DNA of 64,000 nt. Origin: Dichotomocladium elegans (lineage: Eukaryota > Mucoromycota > Mucoromycetes > Mucorales > Lichtheimiaceae). Position 1 is the first letter of the stretch, and each line of letters begins with the position of its first letter. Both the position numbers and the translations under genes were made by a program. The stretch spans positions 248,001 through 312,000 of the forward strand of contig JAIXMN010000024.1 of assembly GCA_025716815.1 (NCBI GenBank), read 5' to 3'. The notes below the pieces were generated by a model. It saw only the letters and a program-made list of their open reading frames with translations, was not told the origin of the DNA and ran no database searches. This document shows positions 50,601 through 61,715 of the stretch, in pieces.

Positions 50601-52590
50601 CTTGATGATAAGCTTAATATTCCATACCATCCATTGCCCAATAAATGCGACCGAGACGATAGAAATATTCAGGGACGCCTTCATCAACCAGATCAATAGC
50701 TTTTGTGATATATGCAATGGCCTTCTCGTAATTTCCCTTTTGACAATAAATCCATCCAATTTCGGCTAGCGGGTTATGTCGACCGGGGTCTAGGGTGCAC
50801 ACTTTCTCAAAATATTCCATAGCTTCATCAAGTTGATTTTCCTCTCGCAGAATAGCACCGATCCCCTAACCATTGAAAGTCAGTAAGAGGATGCATTGAG
50901 ACACAAAAAAGAGGTTACCTCTAGTGCAGTAATTTCGTTTTGTTCACGAACAATCACTTTGCGATACAGATCTAAAGCATATGGATAGTACTTCTTATCC
51001 ATATATCGATAACAGTGCGCCATATAGAGTTCCATACAGTCGAGTATCCTAATCAACATTATGTCAACGATTGTGCGGAACTACTGACGTTTTTCACTTA
51101 CTTCTGCTGCAGAATACCTATGTCCTTGGCACGCTTTAAAACAAGGTCACGACCCTTGGTAGCGTATTCCAACCCAGTTTCATACTCTTTGGAATTATGA
51201 TAAATGAATGCTAGACATTGATATCCAAAAAGGCTGACCGGACAAAGGTCCATTCCATCCTACAATTTTATCAGCTGCTTCCATAAGATATATTGATTAT
51301 GCTTACTCCGAGAAAATCAAAAGCCTTTTCGACCTCTCCAACCAGATAGAGTCGGTAACCCTGGATGAGTTTTGCGAGGCCACAATCAGGAAACTGCGAT
51401 GCGATCTTATCTAGTAGACCTTGGTCATAGTCGTCTAAAGATTCTTCTTAGAACGTTGGTACTTGAACACGTCACGGCGCCAATTACCTATATATTTTGC
51501 GTCTGATGTCTCGATGAGAACGGTGTAGGGCAATAGAGCTTCTATATTAGCACCAGCAAGAGACTTGGCAAGCCGAAGAGCTTTTTCGTAGTTCTATATC
51601 GAAGATCTTGGTGAGAATTATTTCCAGCCATCCAGTGCATTTGGTAAGTATCCAGACCTCTGTCTTATCTGCAACTCCCGGAATTCGCTTATAGTAGAAA
51701 TTTAATAGTTTGAGCTCCAGATCCCGTTTGGTTTCTGCAGACGCGTCGTTTTGTTCAGCAAGCTCTAGGAGGTTTTCGTACATTTGGCCGAGTTGCGACT
51801 TTGAAAAGATTTCTGCCTCGACTTCGGGCCGAATCAGCTCAATAGGACCACCACGTACACCGAGCCGGCGAGACTGTATGCGACTTTCCACTAGCTTGTC
51901 CTGGTTTGAAGCTGTAATTTCTGCGATGATTGTCCAGATATCGATAGGCCGGCGCATGCCCTTCTGATCTTTTATCAGATCGTAATATTGACTCGAAGGC
52001 AGAAACAGCTTCAGAGTGGCGACGTACTAATGTTTAGAATACCGGTTAGCCACGCGTGTCGAACCGAGTCATTGTAAGAAATACGAGCCTTTTCTTCGTC
52101 CTTTCCGTCGTAGATGGCAACCAGCTTATTTAGATAGTCTACCACCTTATTGCCATCGCCGCTGTAAAAAGGAATGAGTATAACGCGCATGGAGGTGTCG
52201 TTCATGTTCCGTCAACCTTTCTGCAACTCGTGGCAATAGATCGTTAATTATCTTTGCCATGTCGTCGTATCGCTGGCGCTTTTCGTAAAAACTAACAAGT
52301 CCTTGCCACGCTAGCATAGTGTCTGGATTGATTTCTATGGCGCGGCGGTACGACTTCTCGGCCTCTTCGTCGTTTTCGAGACCGGTATATGCTACGCCGA
52401 GAAATACCCATCTGCACCAATTGAATGCGTCAAGCACACATAGAATACGCATTTCGCCTGTTGCGATCGCTTACGCATTATAGTTTTCAGACTCCCAAAG
52501 AAGAACGCGATTGCAAGCTTTGACCGCCTCGGCAAAATTCTTGGACCCAATTGCTTCCCGGGCTGCTTTGAGATTCGCTTTTGAGTTCAT
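47608..52590 (-). CDS. SKI3: Ski3/TTC37 TPR subunit of the Ski complex
   Basis: TPR scaffold of the Ski2-Ski3-Ski8 complex that feeds RNA into the cytoplasmic exosome. Exons: complement(47608..47928, 48022..48080, 48145..48272, 48334..48926, 48982..49188, 49244..50209, 50263..50576, 50628..50865, 50919..51048, 51102..51259, 51307..51446, 51488..51593, 51658..52161, 52217..52411, 52475..52590), about 1390 aa. TPR helices repeat along the protein, e.g. WVFLGVAYTGLENDEEAEKS, LAEIGWIYCQKGNYEKAIAY, FTYLGHFYREIQKDNTRAKK and WEGLGESYSHEGRYMAALKA. The Ski3-type linker LPSSQYYDLI ... ESRIQSRRLG and the C-terminus (VKGVHRLPWLGSLWSHLA) support the name. At 52021-52028 the frame slips by one base unless a 59-nt intron (51969-52027) is spliced, which would remove LPSSQYYDLI. 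The start ATG opens exon 1 with MNSKANLKAAREA. Confidence 0.9.
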
Positions 52591-52680
52591 TAACAGAAGA
52601 GAGCACAAAAAAATCCTTTTACTTGAGCTGCAACATAAATTTCATAAAAATACATGGGAAATTCCAAACTTTTGATATGA

Positions 52681-53344
52681 TTATAAAGAAGATCTTGTCA
52701 GAGCATCCATCTGAGGATGGTCGAGGTGGCGCTCTTCGAGATCTGTGTCTCGAAATACTATTCCTGGCTGTTCATTTTCGCATCTTTTCTTCTTCTTCCT
52801 GGAAAACAACATGAACATAGAGTGGAGCGCCCTAGCAAGCATGGGATAGCGGTAAGGTATATACACTTCATCAACAGTGTCGGGAGAGAGCTCAGAATTC
52901 GCTGGAATAGCGTTGCTGCTAACAGTTAAGGATGATGCAATACTGCCAGTCCGGGGCCGGCGATGTGTTCGGTTATCGAAATCGTTAGATATCGCCACCT
53001 GGTTGATACTCACGCGTCGCATCGGTACGATACGCGTGGTATATAGATCCTCTTTGATCGGCACGTTCGGCACCTGTAGGTCTTCAGTATCGATACCATC
53101 GATGTCAGAGGACGTAGGTTCCTTGTTTCGTGTCGTTGCTGGACGTGGCTGCATACGGGCAGTGGAAGCCTTGTTCTCTGCTCCATGTGGACCCCATGAC
53201 AAAAGAGTAGCGCTCGAACGTCGTCTTTCGGTATTTACCGCAAAACGGAACTCATCCACATACATCTGACACCATTTCTCCCAAGATTCTCGAGCAAACG
53301 CACAAACAACGGGTTCGGTAAAGAAAATCAATGCCGTGATAGTT

Positions 53345-53378
<34 letters not shown>

Positions 53379-54477
53379 GGCTGATAAGCTTATAGGGGAA
53401 TTGCATAGTTGCTTCAAATTTACCTTCGAGGTAGGTGAGTATGATACTCAACAACATCAGCTTATAGGGCACTACTTTCTTGCATAAAACAAGGATCTGG
53501 GTCGCAAAACCACAAGTATGGGTAACAAATGGCACTGTTTGAAATCTAAATCAATGGACCATCGCCCTCTGTCCTCAACCATGTTGTTTTCGCGTACCCA
53601 TGGAATATATAATGCAACGTAGAATGACCCGAATGGCAATGGGTGTATGAAAGAATCGCCGATCTGTCATGCTCGTTCGTCCCTCGTACCCGTTACAGGC
53701 CTGCATCGTAGTATAGTTATGATATTTCGTTATCGTTAGCTTGACCACTGCGGTGATAGCAGATGCTAGGCCGATCAGAGTAACGAAGAATATGAGGCAG
53801 TAAAAGTACGTCTATGTATTATGCGTGAATCTCACGTAGAGTCATATACTCGCAATGTTTTACCCAAGAAGAAGGATTGTTTTCTCTGTTTCCAATGTTA
53901 TAGAAGAACCTGCATAATTCATGCATGAGACTCGGTCATTTTGGGTTTTCTGAATTACCACCAGTAGTATAGGATTTTACCAGCAATTATGGTGCGCCCT
54001 CCCGATGGGGTTCCTAGACGTAATCATCTCATACACAGGCACGATAATCAGGAGCAAGCTGTAGAGTGTGATGAATAAATAGTAATATCGCTCGAAGTAT
54101 TTCGTATGTTCTACTTTGATCACAAAGATCAAAACTAGGTTGACACCGATCACTGACAGCAGGCCGGCGCTCACCACATCGAGGAACTGGAAAAAGATAT
54201 CGAAGACTATGCAGGACAGCTGATCACCACGAATAAAGCACATGGCGATGCTAAATATGCAGCTGATGATATTGGTGAAAGAAGCAAGCACGACACACCG
54301 GAGTGATACTCGGTCGGCATTACTGCGATCATGGATGAAGAAGAACGAGTAGAAGAGCAGGATGAGCGTAGCAAATAAAATGGTCACGGACGAGCACGCA
54401 ATGGCGGTGTTGGTCATCGAATCGACCTGGGCATAGGTATAAGGAAATAATGGGTGACTCTGTTCATAAGAGTCCAT
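52681..54477 (-). CDS. Seven-transmembrane receptor, cAMP-receptor/GPCR-like
   Basis: Exons complement(52681..53345, 53424..53534, 53598..53811, 53864..53909, 53981..54477), 510 aa. Seven hydrophobic segments are visible: IACSSVTILFATLILLFYSF, VVLASFTNIISCIFSIAMCF, FQFLDVVSAGLLSVIGVNLV, YYYLFITLYSLLLIIVPVYE, FYCLIFFVTLIGLASAITAV, a sixth spliced across VILRCIIYSMVPFV, and ILTYLEGTITALIFFTEPVV. A hydrophilic extracellular N-terminus of about 25 residues and a 190-residue Ser/Arg-rich cytoplasmic tail complete a class-E-like (cAR/Git3-type) topology. It presumably signals through heterotrimeric G proteins; the ligand is unknown. The fourth intron contains a long TA repeat. The start at 54477 is the first ATG; an upstream GTG in frame was not used. 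It ends 90 bp before SKI3 begins on the same strand. Confidence 0.82.
53347..53375. repeat. (TA)n repeat at the intron acceptor of the receptor gene
   Basis: About 14 TA units run directly into the TAG acceptor of the 53346-53423 intron (on the minus strand). Length variation here could affect splicing. Confidence 0.93.
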
Positions 54478-54612
54478 CGATAGAGGGAGGGTGGCGAACG
54501 GATAAAAAAGATGTGCTATCAATTTTTCTTTACCCCATGCTCTCGTTACCAAAAACTCGGCATGGTCAGAAACCTGTCCAATCGCAAATATCACCGGGGT
54601 TACTCCGTTTAT

Positions 54613-55535
54613 TCAAAGCTTTGCCTTTGGCAAGGGAAAACCGTAGTGCCTGCATAACATATCGCCGAGCTTCTCTATGCGCATGAGATCCTGCTGTGTA
54701 GCACCTTGGTGAAGCGCACCATATGAATGTCCGCGCAGCTGAGCACCGACGTCCTGAGCTTTGAGCCCAGTAACAAGGACGAGACTCGTCTCCATGCCCG
54801 AGAGAAAGGTAGTATCAGAGAGGATGGGTCCGTACAATTGGTGGAACGCCGTCTGACAGAGGTCCGGATAGAATGTGTGCATGTCTTGTGTCACTCGCTG
54901 TGTGTGTCGATCGTAGATTCTCCCAAAAAGGTCTTTTCCTCGCGCGCGATGCTGCTGGATGTCTGACCAAGAGTTTTCTTGTCTAATGCGCAGTATATAC
55001 GAGTTAATACACATGTTGTCTCTGTCTCCTGTTCTTGTACCCATGGCTCCAATCTATACCTAATTGGCGATGTGGGTAATTGAGAGCGAATGCTTTCCGG
55101 GGTAGAAAGATGAAGATGCTTCAGTCCGTTGATAGTCTACATATCCATGCAATCAATCCGATGCCAGCATTGCTGATCCTCATTGCCGCTTCCTCCTACC
55201 TTTGGAAACCCATGCGCAATGAAACTTTTCAGGATACCGTCTCGGAGGCGCATTACAGCATTCACTTTGGCGGCTTCCTTTTCCGCCTTTCCAATCTTGG
55301 AATCATTTATCTCTTTCTCCACGAGTTTGTATACATGGGCAATATCCTCTGGATGGTTTAGAGATGTAACCGCTGTAGCCTACCCGCCTCGACTAGTCAG
55401 AAAACCAGGAACGAGTGCCTCTGACAGAAGCCAAGAACATGGAAGTTGGGATCCACTTACAGTCAGGACGTACCACAGGTTATCACTAGCAGCAAAGAGC
55501 GCCCGAATTTCCCCAAGAGTAGTTGCGAATGACAT
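54613..55535 (-). CDS. AhpD/carboxymuconolactone-decarboxylase-like protein
   Basis: Exons complement(54613..54982, 55060..55136, 55200..55379, 55461..55535), 233 aa. The C-terminal half is a CMD-fold domain: RGKDLFGRIYDRHTQRVTQD, YPDLCQTAFHQLYGPILSDT, FLSGMETSLVLVTGLKAQDV and QLRGHSYGALHQGATQQDLM. Typical AhpD catalytic CxxC is not present here; the segment near GHSYGALHQGAT is what fungal members of this group show. The N-terminal half (MSFATTLGEIRALFAASDNL) is helical. The 54983-55059 intron was set by phase, using the ATTAG acceptor at 54983, since a nearer CAG breaks the frame. Members occur in mitochondria or peroxisomes of fungi; activity is unknown. Confidence 0.78.
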
Positions 55536-56590
55536 TAGATTAAGGAGTGATCAAGGTGAGGAAACGATTCAGACTCGGCCTCTCTTTTCTTCAACTACCG
55601 TCGTGCCTTTAATTACTTCAGCTTTGTGAACGGATGGGTACCACAAATATTTTCCGTGCCAAGTTAATTGCATTTCGCCACCTCTGCTGCCAGTGCGTTC
55701 CTTCTTTCAAGCATGGGCATTGCTTCTGGTGTCCATGGAAAAGATTATATCTGCTTTTCCTTAAAAAGAAAATAATTATATTACTCCAGCTTGACGCGAC
55801 CAACACATATATACCTTCACCCTGTGCAATGAAGCGGACCACATCCTTTGACCCCCGATGCAGTTGTGTAGATCCCCTAAATCGCAATTGTTTGGGAAAT
55901 GGATTAGTAATAATATTTGCACTCCTCTATTAAGCGTTGTAGAATGGTATTTTACCGCCTTGTACGGAAGGCTGCTTCCTATTGAATTCTCAGCATATTC
56001 AAGCTGTTTGATTCTTTATATCAGTCAGAATGCTTATGGACGATAATAAATCATTCCATTATCCCCCGTTCGCGTGTGCTTCATCATGAATGGTATTAGC
56101 ATTGCTCTGACTTTTGGATTTCTTGACAGATATTCACAATAGGCTTTAACTGACTAGTTTCATACACATGAAAATTTTATATCAGCCATGAAACCTTGAA
56201 TTTGGTGAATGCATGGCCTATTTCAATAGCTCTGTAATGGGCCTCCTTATATTAGAGGCAAAGACAAGTCGCAGTATGTTTGAACTGAACCAATTTTCCG
56301 CCATTTACTTCTCAATAAGAGAACAAGATCTATGTCGCAGAGGTTCGCCGTATCATAACTAATGGACTCTTAGATGGAAGGAGAGTGAGGGAATAGAAGA
56401 AAGAATATATAATTTTCATGCTAATGCCTTGTTTGACTGTATGTTTTCTGCAGTATAAGGATAAGAATAGTGAGTCTTGAAGCGAAAGGACGACAACTTG
56501 AATGGAAAAAAATAAATAGGAGATAATTAGCGGCAGACCAGTCATTGATATGTCTAGAACAAATAAAAAATGTCTTCAAGAAGAAAGACC
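55536..56590. other. Intergenic region before the inverted repeat
   Basis: About 1.05 kb, AT-rich, with many stops in all frames. It includes the promoter of the CMD-like gene. No repeat or gene was recognised. Confidence 0.55.
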
Positions 56591-56909
56591 TAGATGTCTA
56601 CACCTCACCTGGAGCAGCAGTGGCTAGGGTACTCGGTGCGTTATCCAGGGAATAAAGAATGTAACTCAGCATAATAACTAGAGTACTCGATTCATATCCG
56701 CACATATCTACACACACAAGGAAAGCAGGCCTGCATACAATATAGAACCCAGATAACCGTCGACTTGAGAAAGAGCAATTACATAGAAGTATTAATTTAT
56801 TAATACATCAAGATGAAATATCACAGGTTTGCCATGGGACGCCGGAACGTGTTTCCAGATGAATGGGTCCAATATGACGTGATGACAAGATATGTGAAAG
56901 GGATCTGGC
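56591..56909 (+). repeat. Left arm of a long inverted repeat
   Basis: About 319 bp that recur in reverse complement at 57614-57931. I count only a handful of differences (single substitutions near 56650, 56876 and 56903 and a 2-nt indel near 56824), so identity is about 98%. The outer end reads TAGATGTCTACACC. The arm carries an ATG-started frame (MGRRNVFPDEWVQY...) that continues differently past the arm. Confidence 0.95.
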
Positions 56910-57613
56910 TGATAGCAGGACTTTCACTGCAAGGACCTGCTGCCGCGACAAGCGCCTAACCTATGGCTTGCAGTTCACCGCTTAACAGGTGTTCATCTAC
57001 ACGTTGACTACGTTCAAAAAAAAAACTCTCGCATGGCACCCAGTAAAGAGTAGAGCAGACCGCTTGAGTGCAGTATTGCTATAAAAGCAGCAGAGAGTTT
57101 TGCTTCCAGAAAGAAGATGGCCTTGTTTCCAGAAGGAGGAGTATCTAGTATCCAAGCAGAGTAGCAGCGACATGCTGCCAGACGAGAAGAAGGCTGATGC
57201 GTCCCAAGTCTTATCAATATCGGCTGCGACGGAAGAAAAGATGCCTCCTTTAGATTTGAATGAAGAGTTCATCCAAAACTGTAAGGGCCATGCATTGTCG
57301 GATTCAACCACTGCCTCGGAAAGGCTGCCGGCACTGTTAGCTATTTCCTTCTTCTTTCACGTTGATTTCTCACAGAAAGAAGGAAGCGGGTCAACGTTGT
57401 AAAGGTACGTAGTCGGTGCACCCCCAGGATGAAATCACTTGTATTTCTCGATATGCGCACGGTTGCGTTAAATGTGATGCGAATAATACAAGCAGCACCC
57501 TTTTCACTCTTTTAACCATCATCATCCATTCTGGTGATGCTGCCATAATCGCTCGGTTCCCTTTTCTCAGTCTGAGCAACTGACGCAGCGAACTCCTTTC
57601 TATTGTACTCGAT
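56910..57613. other. Loop between the inverted-repeat arms
   Basis: About 700 bp single-copy spacer. It contains a 100-codon frame on the plus strand (57100-57402) and the extension of a right-arm frame on the minus strand (57391-57690); neither shows a transposase or other recognisable domain. Confidence 0.6.
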
Positions 57614-57931
57614 GGCCAGACCCCTTTCACATATCTTGTCATCACGCCATATTGGACCCATTCATCTGGAAACACGTTCCGGCGTCCCATGGCAAACCTG
57701 ATATTTCATCTTGATGTATTAATAAATTAATACTTCTATGTAATTGCTCTTTCTCAAGTCGACGGTTATCTGGGTTCTATATTGTATGCAGGCCTGCTTT
57801 CCTTGTGTGTGTAGATATGTGCGGATATGAATCGAGTACTCTAGTTATTATGCTGAGTTACATTCTTTATTCCCCGGATAACGCACCGAGTACCCTAGCC
57901 ACTGCTGCTCCAGGTGAGGTGTAGACATCTA
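57614..57931 (-). repeat. Right arm of the long inverted repeat
   Basis: Reverse complement of 56591-56909. It ends CATCTA at 57931, just 62 bp before the PRCC start codon, so it covers most of the PRCC promoter region. A TA dinucleotide flanks the conserved core at both outer ends, which would suit a TA target duplication, but because the arms mirror each other this is not proof. Confidence 0.95.
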
Positions 57932-57993
57932 CAGTAGGACTTTTATTGTTTTACGATTCACTCCTTTCCTCCAACTCCGTCACCTTAACCAAT

Positions 57994-59432
57994 ATGGCAC
58001 TTGTCAACTACGGAAGCTCTGATTCAGAATCCTCTGACATCGAGTCCAAAGCCCCCTCTCCAAGACTTGCCAAAACCTCCACACAGAAGAATTCAGGCGG
58101 ATTGTCCTTTGCATCGCTTCTTCCTCCGCCTAAAAATGATGCTGCGGCGTCTGCTTCAAAAATCAAAACGACGTCTCGTTCAACGCCTTCGAAATCGGTG
58201 ATCTTTGTGGATTTACCCAAAGCACATGAATCGGAGAGTGACGACGATGACGAAGACAAGAAGTTATCGAAACGACAGAAGACATCGACCTCCGGATCTT
58301 TGGATCTTGCTGATCTTTTGCCAGCCCCGAAACGTGGCTATTCATTAACACGTCCAAAGCCTTCAACAGCACCGTCCAGCACGCCTGTCCTTCCTCCTCC
58401 CTCCCCTTCACCAAAACACAAAGTGGAAGCATCGAGCAGCGTAATTACGCAGCACAGTTCCTTTAGACCCCAAGATCATCCTGAGCACCAGAAAAAGACT
58501 CCTGCGAAAGTGGAAGTCGACGAAGACAATGAACCTGTCCAGCACGCAGGTCCTTTCTTCCATTTAGGCAAGCGACAGCGTTAATTCCTCCGAGAGAGTA
58601 TATCCGTTAATAAATGTGTCTAATGTTCACTTAGGTGCCGAGCTGAAATCAAGACCTTTGTATGGAACCAATGTTACAAAAAAGAAAGCACCCACCGTTG
58701 CCGCCGAACCTAAGCGAACAAAATCGCAACAAAAGGAGCCCACGAAGACGCAGCAACAAGAACAAGGACAACAGCACTATATGACAGCAGCAGACGCCTA
58801 TGCGTACAGCAACACCGATGTGAACGCAATGTATTCATATGATCCAGCACAGTATTACCAGTATTGGCAGCAATATCAGCAACAGCAGGAAGGTGTTGAC
58901 TCAACAGCTCAGGAAGCAGAGAGTTCAGCAGATCCTTTCGCGAACATGGATGATGCAACTGTACGTAACACACACCGCCTTGTGCGTTGTAGAACAGGGA
59001 CTAAGAAGTACAAATATGCAGTATACCCGTTTGACTGGGAAAAGGAAGCAGCGTGAGTCCAATATCAATATTAAGACGGTCAATCAAGAAGATATACTGC
59101 CCGATGCTCAATGGCACGAGCGAAATAAGCAACTTCAGGCCCCCAAGTTCATAAGCACTGCGGCAACGGTAATGTTATTTCTGGATTGGGTATGATGGCA
59201 AGTATAGCAAGAGGGTTAATAAGACAATGATAGTTTGAGGCGAGCGGCCTTCAGCGTAAGAAGAACAACATTATGGCTCTGGCAGCGCAGGCTCAAAGCA
59301 TGCAAGAGAGGCTCAATGATCAGTTTGCTTCGAGTCGCACTACCATGCAGGAATCTCGAAGAAAATATGGTAAGGTTGCACATGTGTTTGTATTCGCAAG
59401 CAAGTAATCTATGGATATTTATAGGTTTCTGA
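57994..59432 (+). CDS. PRCC: PRCC-domain protein
   Basis: Exons 57994..58567, 58635..58960, 59022..59168, 59234..59369, 59425..59432, 396 aa. The N-terminus (MALVNYGSSDSESSDIE, LSFASLLPPPKN, DLADLLPAPKRGY) and the C-terminus match human PRCC, a nuclear protein tied to pre-mRNA splicing and the MAD2B checkpoint: KRKQRESNINIKTVNQEDIL, KKNNIMALAAQAQSMQERLN and the invariant end RRKYGF. The last coding exon is 8 nt. The first intron is ambiguous: a GC donor at 58568 (TTAG|GCAAGC) or a weak GT at 58580 (C|GTTAAT) both keep the frame; they differ by KRQR. The middle is rich in Gln, Pro and Ser. Its promoter overlaps the right arm of the inverted repeat. Confidence 0.88.
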
Positions 59433-59849
59433 GAAGCAAGCTCTTTTCATTGTCTTTCTTCCTGTTTGGAAGGCACATTAGCATGATAAATTACCTCCGC
59501 TTCTGAATATTGCATAACGTGCGTCATTGATGGTTTGATCAAACTGTCCTTTTTTGCGGGGCGCGCCATGGATATGTATGCGGGATTGTTTAGAAGGGAT
59601 ACCGAATTATTAAAAGGCAATGAACATATGGGTATGAGAGGGAATGTGCGGATAGGTGATCGAGTGATGTCGTCTGCAGACATGTACAGAGTGGGGCGAT
59701 TTGGCCTTTTTTCATGTATTTGGCACCGCAGCGGAGTATGATTATGATGTTACCTCAAGTCTGGAGATGAGTTAAGTTGCGTGTGAGCTTACTGATGTAT
59801 CTTGCATCTTCTTCTTCCCGTCCCCACGCTTTAACAGCTTCTCAAAATA
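59433..59849. other. Spacer between PRCC and the aldolase
   Basis: 417 bp, expected to contain the PRCC 3' end and the aldolase promoter. Nothing else recognised. Confidence 0.6.
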
Positions 59850-60997
59850 ATGACAGCCACGTATGTCTCTCCTTCTCCTTCTTCCTGCTCATATGCTTAA
59901 AACTTCCACATCTTCATTTTATCTGCTTCTGCAGTAAGGAGCCCATCGAGGAACGACGCACCCCGGAAAGTTATGCCATTTTCCTCCGCTCAAAGCGCAA
60001 GATTATCCTCACCGGTAGCGAGACCGAAGACGAGGCCCGCGAGGCCGAGAAACAGCCGATCCAAATGCCGTCGTTTCCAAAGTTCATTAGCGTTCATGAG
60101 CAGCGCGTCCACATGAAGCAAAAGTTGGCTGCTGGTTTCCGATTGATGGCAAAATATGGATGGGACGAAGGTGTTGCAGGCCACATGACGTTCCGAGATC
60201 CTGAATATCCGGATCTCTTTTGGCATGTCTATAGACCACAAACGCCCACCCTTTTCAAGATTTAAGCTAAAAAAAAAAGACGGCATGCTATCTATAGGGT
60301 CAATCGTTTCGGTCAGTATTTTGGTCATATCAAGGCAAGTGACCTGATTCTCGTAGATCATGACGGGAAAATCGTACGCGGCAACGCGACCGTCAACAAG
60401 GCAGCCTTCATGATCCACGGCGCCATCCACGCAGCTCGGCCAGATGTAATCTGCGCTGCGCACACGTAAGGAGAAAAAAAAAGCTACAAAGCCTTTGAAT
60501 GGATCCCCCTGCCCCTCCGACCCCCCTAATCCTTATTTGGCCTCCTATACGTTCGTAGCCATTCCATGTATGGTCGGACGTTCTCCACGCTGGGAAGAGA
60601 ACTTCTTCCGATATCACAAGATGCATGCGCTTTTTACGGAGCACACGCACTTTATCCGAATTTCGGAGGAGTCGTGTTCTCGCCCGAGGAGGGCAAGCGG
60701 CTTGTCAACGCGCTTGGGACCACGAACAAGGCGCTCATTCTTCAGAACCACGGCCTTCTGACGACCGGCAAAACAGTGGATGAGGCCATCTGGTGGTTCA
60801 TTTCGATGGAGCGCTGTTGCCAGTCGCAACTGTTGGCTGAGGCTGCCTTGCCGAACGGGCACAAGGATCTTATTGTGATTGACGATGCGACTGCCCGTGG
60901 TGTGTATCATAACATCGGCGACCATCAGGCCGGGTATATGCAATTCCAGCCCATGTACGATATGATAGTGAAAGAGCAGCCTGACTTGCTGGAATAA
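59850..60997 (+). CDS. Class II aldolase/adducin-family protein
   Basis: Exons 59850..59860 (11 nt), 59935..60222, 60298..60465, 60559..60997, 301 aa. The aldolase_II fold is clear: MKQKLAAGFRLMAKYGWDEG, VAGHMTFRDPEYPDLFWVN, IKASDLILVDHDGKIVRGN, IHGAIHAARPDVICAAHTHS with the zinc-binding HxH, PNFGGVVFSPEEGKRLVNAL and ALILQNHGLLTTG with the third His. Zinc ligands appear intact, so enzymatic activity is possible; fungal members are of uncertain substrate (sugar phosphate aldolase/epimerase fold). The second intron must start with GC (TG|GCATGT at 60223) to give LFWVNRFGQYFGH. The start exon encodes only MTAT in part. Confidence 0.88.
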
Positions 60998-61086
60998 CAA
61001 AAGAAATAAACGCGAACAGAAGGTATCCTGTTTCCCACTTGGGCTTAATGTTTGTGGAAAGCAATCTTTTTATGCAATAGGATTTT

Positions 61087-61715
61087 CTATTTCTTGGGCG
61101 GGCTATTGCGATCTTTGTCCGACGATAGGAAGAGTTTCCGGATACTGTGGTATGCCATTGTCAATCCGGTCCCTGCCTTTGCGCTTTCCCACATACGGCT
61201 GAGAAATGCCATTTGAGCCCCATTGTTCCAGCTTTCTAGGTATTGACGCCCAAGCTCCTGCATGGGTTGACACGCTTTGAGCGCCTTTTGTTGAACTGAC
61301 CAATAGCAGATGGACGTCCGGTTAAGTGAGATTAGCGATATCAAGGGAGGGAAGGACATACGATGATTACCAGAGCAGCTCCATCGGTCACCCAGGTGGA
61401 TTGTATAATAGTCGTTGCTGGAATTGCGGGATATGATCAGTTTATCGCATTTGCGTTACACCCATGTTATGCTAACCCGTTCTTCCTGTAAATGTCATTT
61501 TCTAGAGAGGCAGGGGTGCTTTGTTAGAATCAGCTGTATGGATGCTTGGGGCAGGGATTTCACGCAAACCGTTCGAATGCTCCAGACACTGCCGACGTGT
61601 TTTTGCTACGACTATCCACGCGCCAATGAATGGATTCCATCGGGGGCCGTTGGTTAGTGCCCGTCGTTCCTGACGGCGCCGCTCGCTCTCTCGCAGAAAA
61701 CAAATCATCTGACAT
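61087..61715 (-). CDS. Conserved-looking small protein of unknown function
   Basis: Exons complement(61087..61295, 61371..61417, 61564..61715) give 135 aa starting MSDDLFSARERAAPSG; an ATG 27 codons upstream (61796) is an alternative start. Splice sites are consensus and phases fit: AFERFANDYYTIHLGDRWSC, then VQQKALKACQPMQELGRQYL, ESWNNGAQMAFLSRMWESAK and a basic tail DKDRNSPPKK. No signal peptide or clear membrane span is visible. I do not recognise the family. It converges with the aldolase gene, 90 bp apart. Confidence 0.55.

Noticed and set aside
56859..56959. Short frame MGRRNVFPDEWVQY... starting in the left arm
   Set aside because: Only about 33 codons; the same start in the right arm continues into unrelated sequence, so it is a by-product of the repeat.
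57100..57402. 100-codon frame inside the inverted-repeat loop
   Set aside because: No transposase or other motif; the codons run into low-complexity Phe/Ser sequence.
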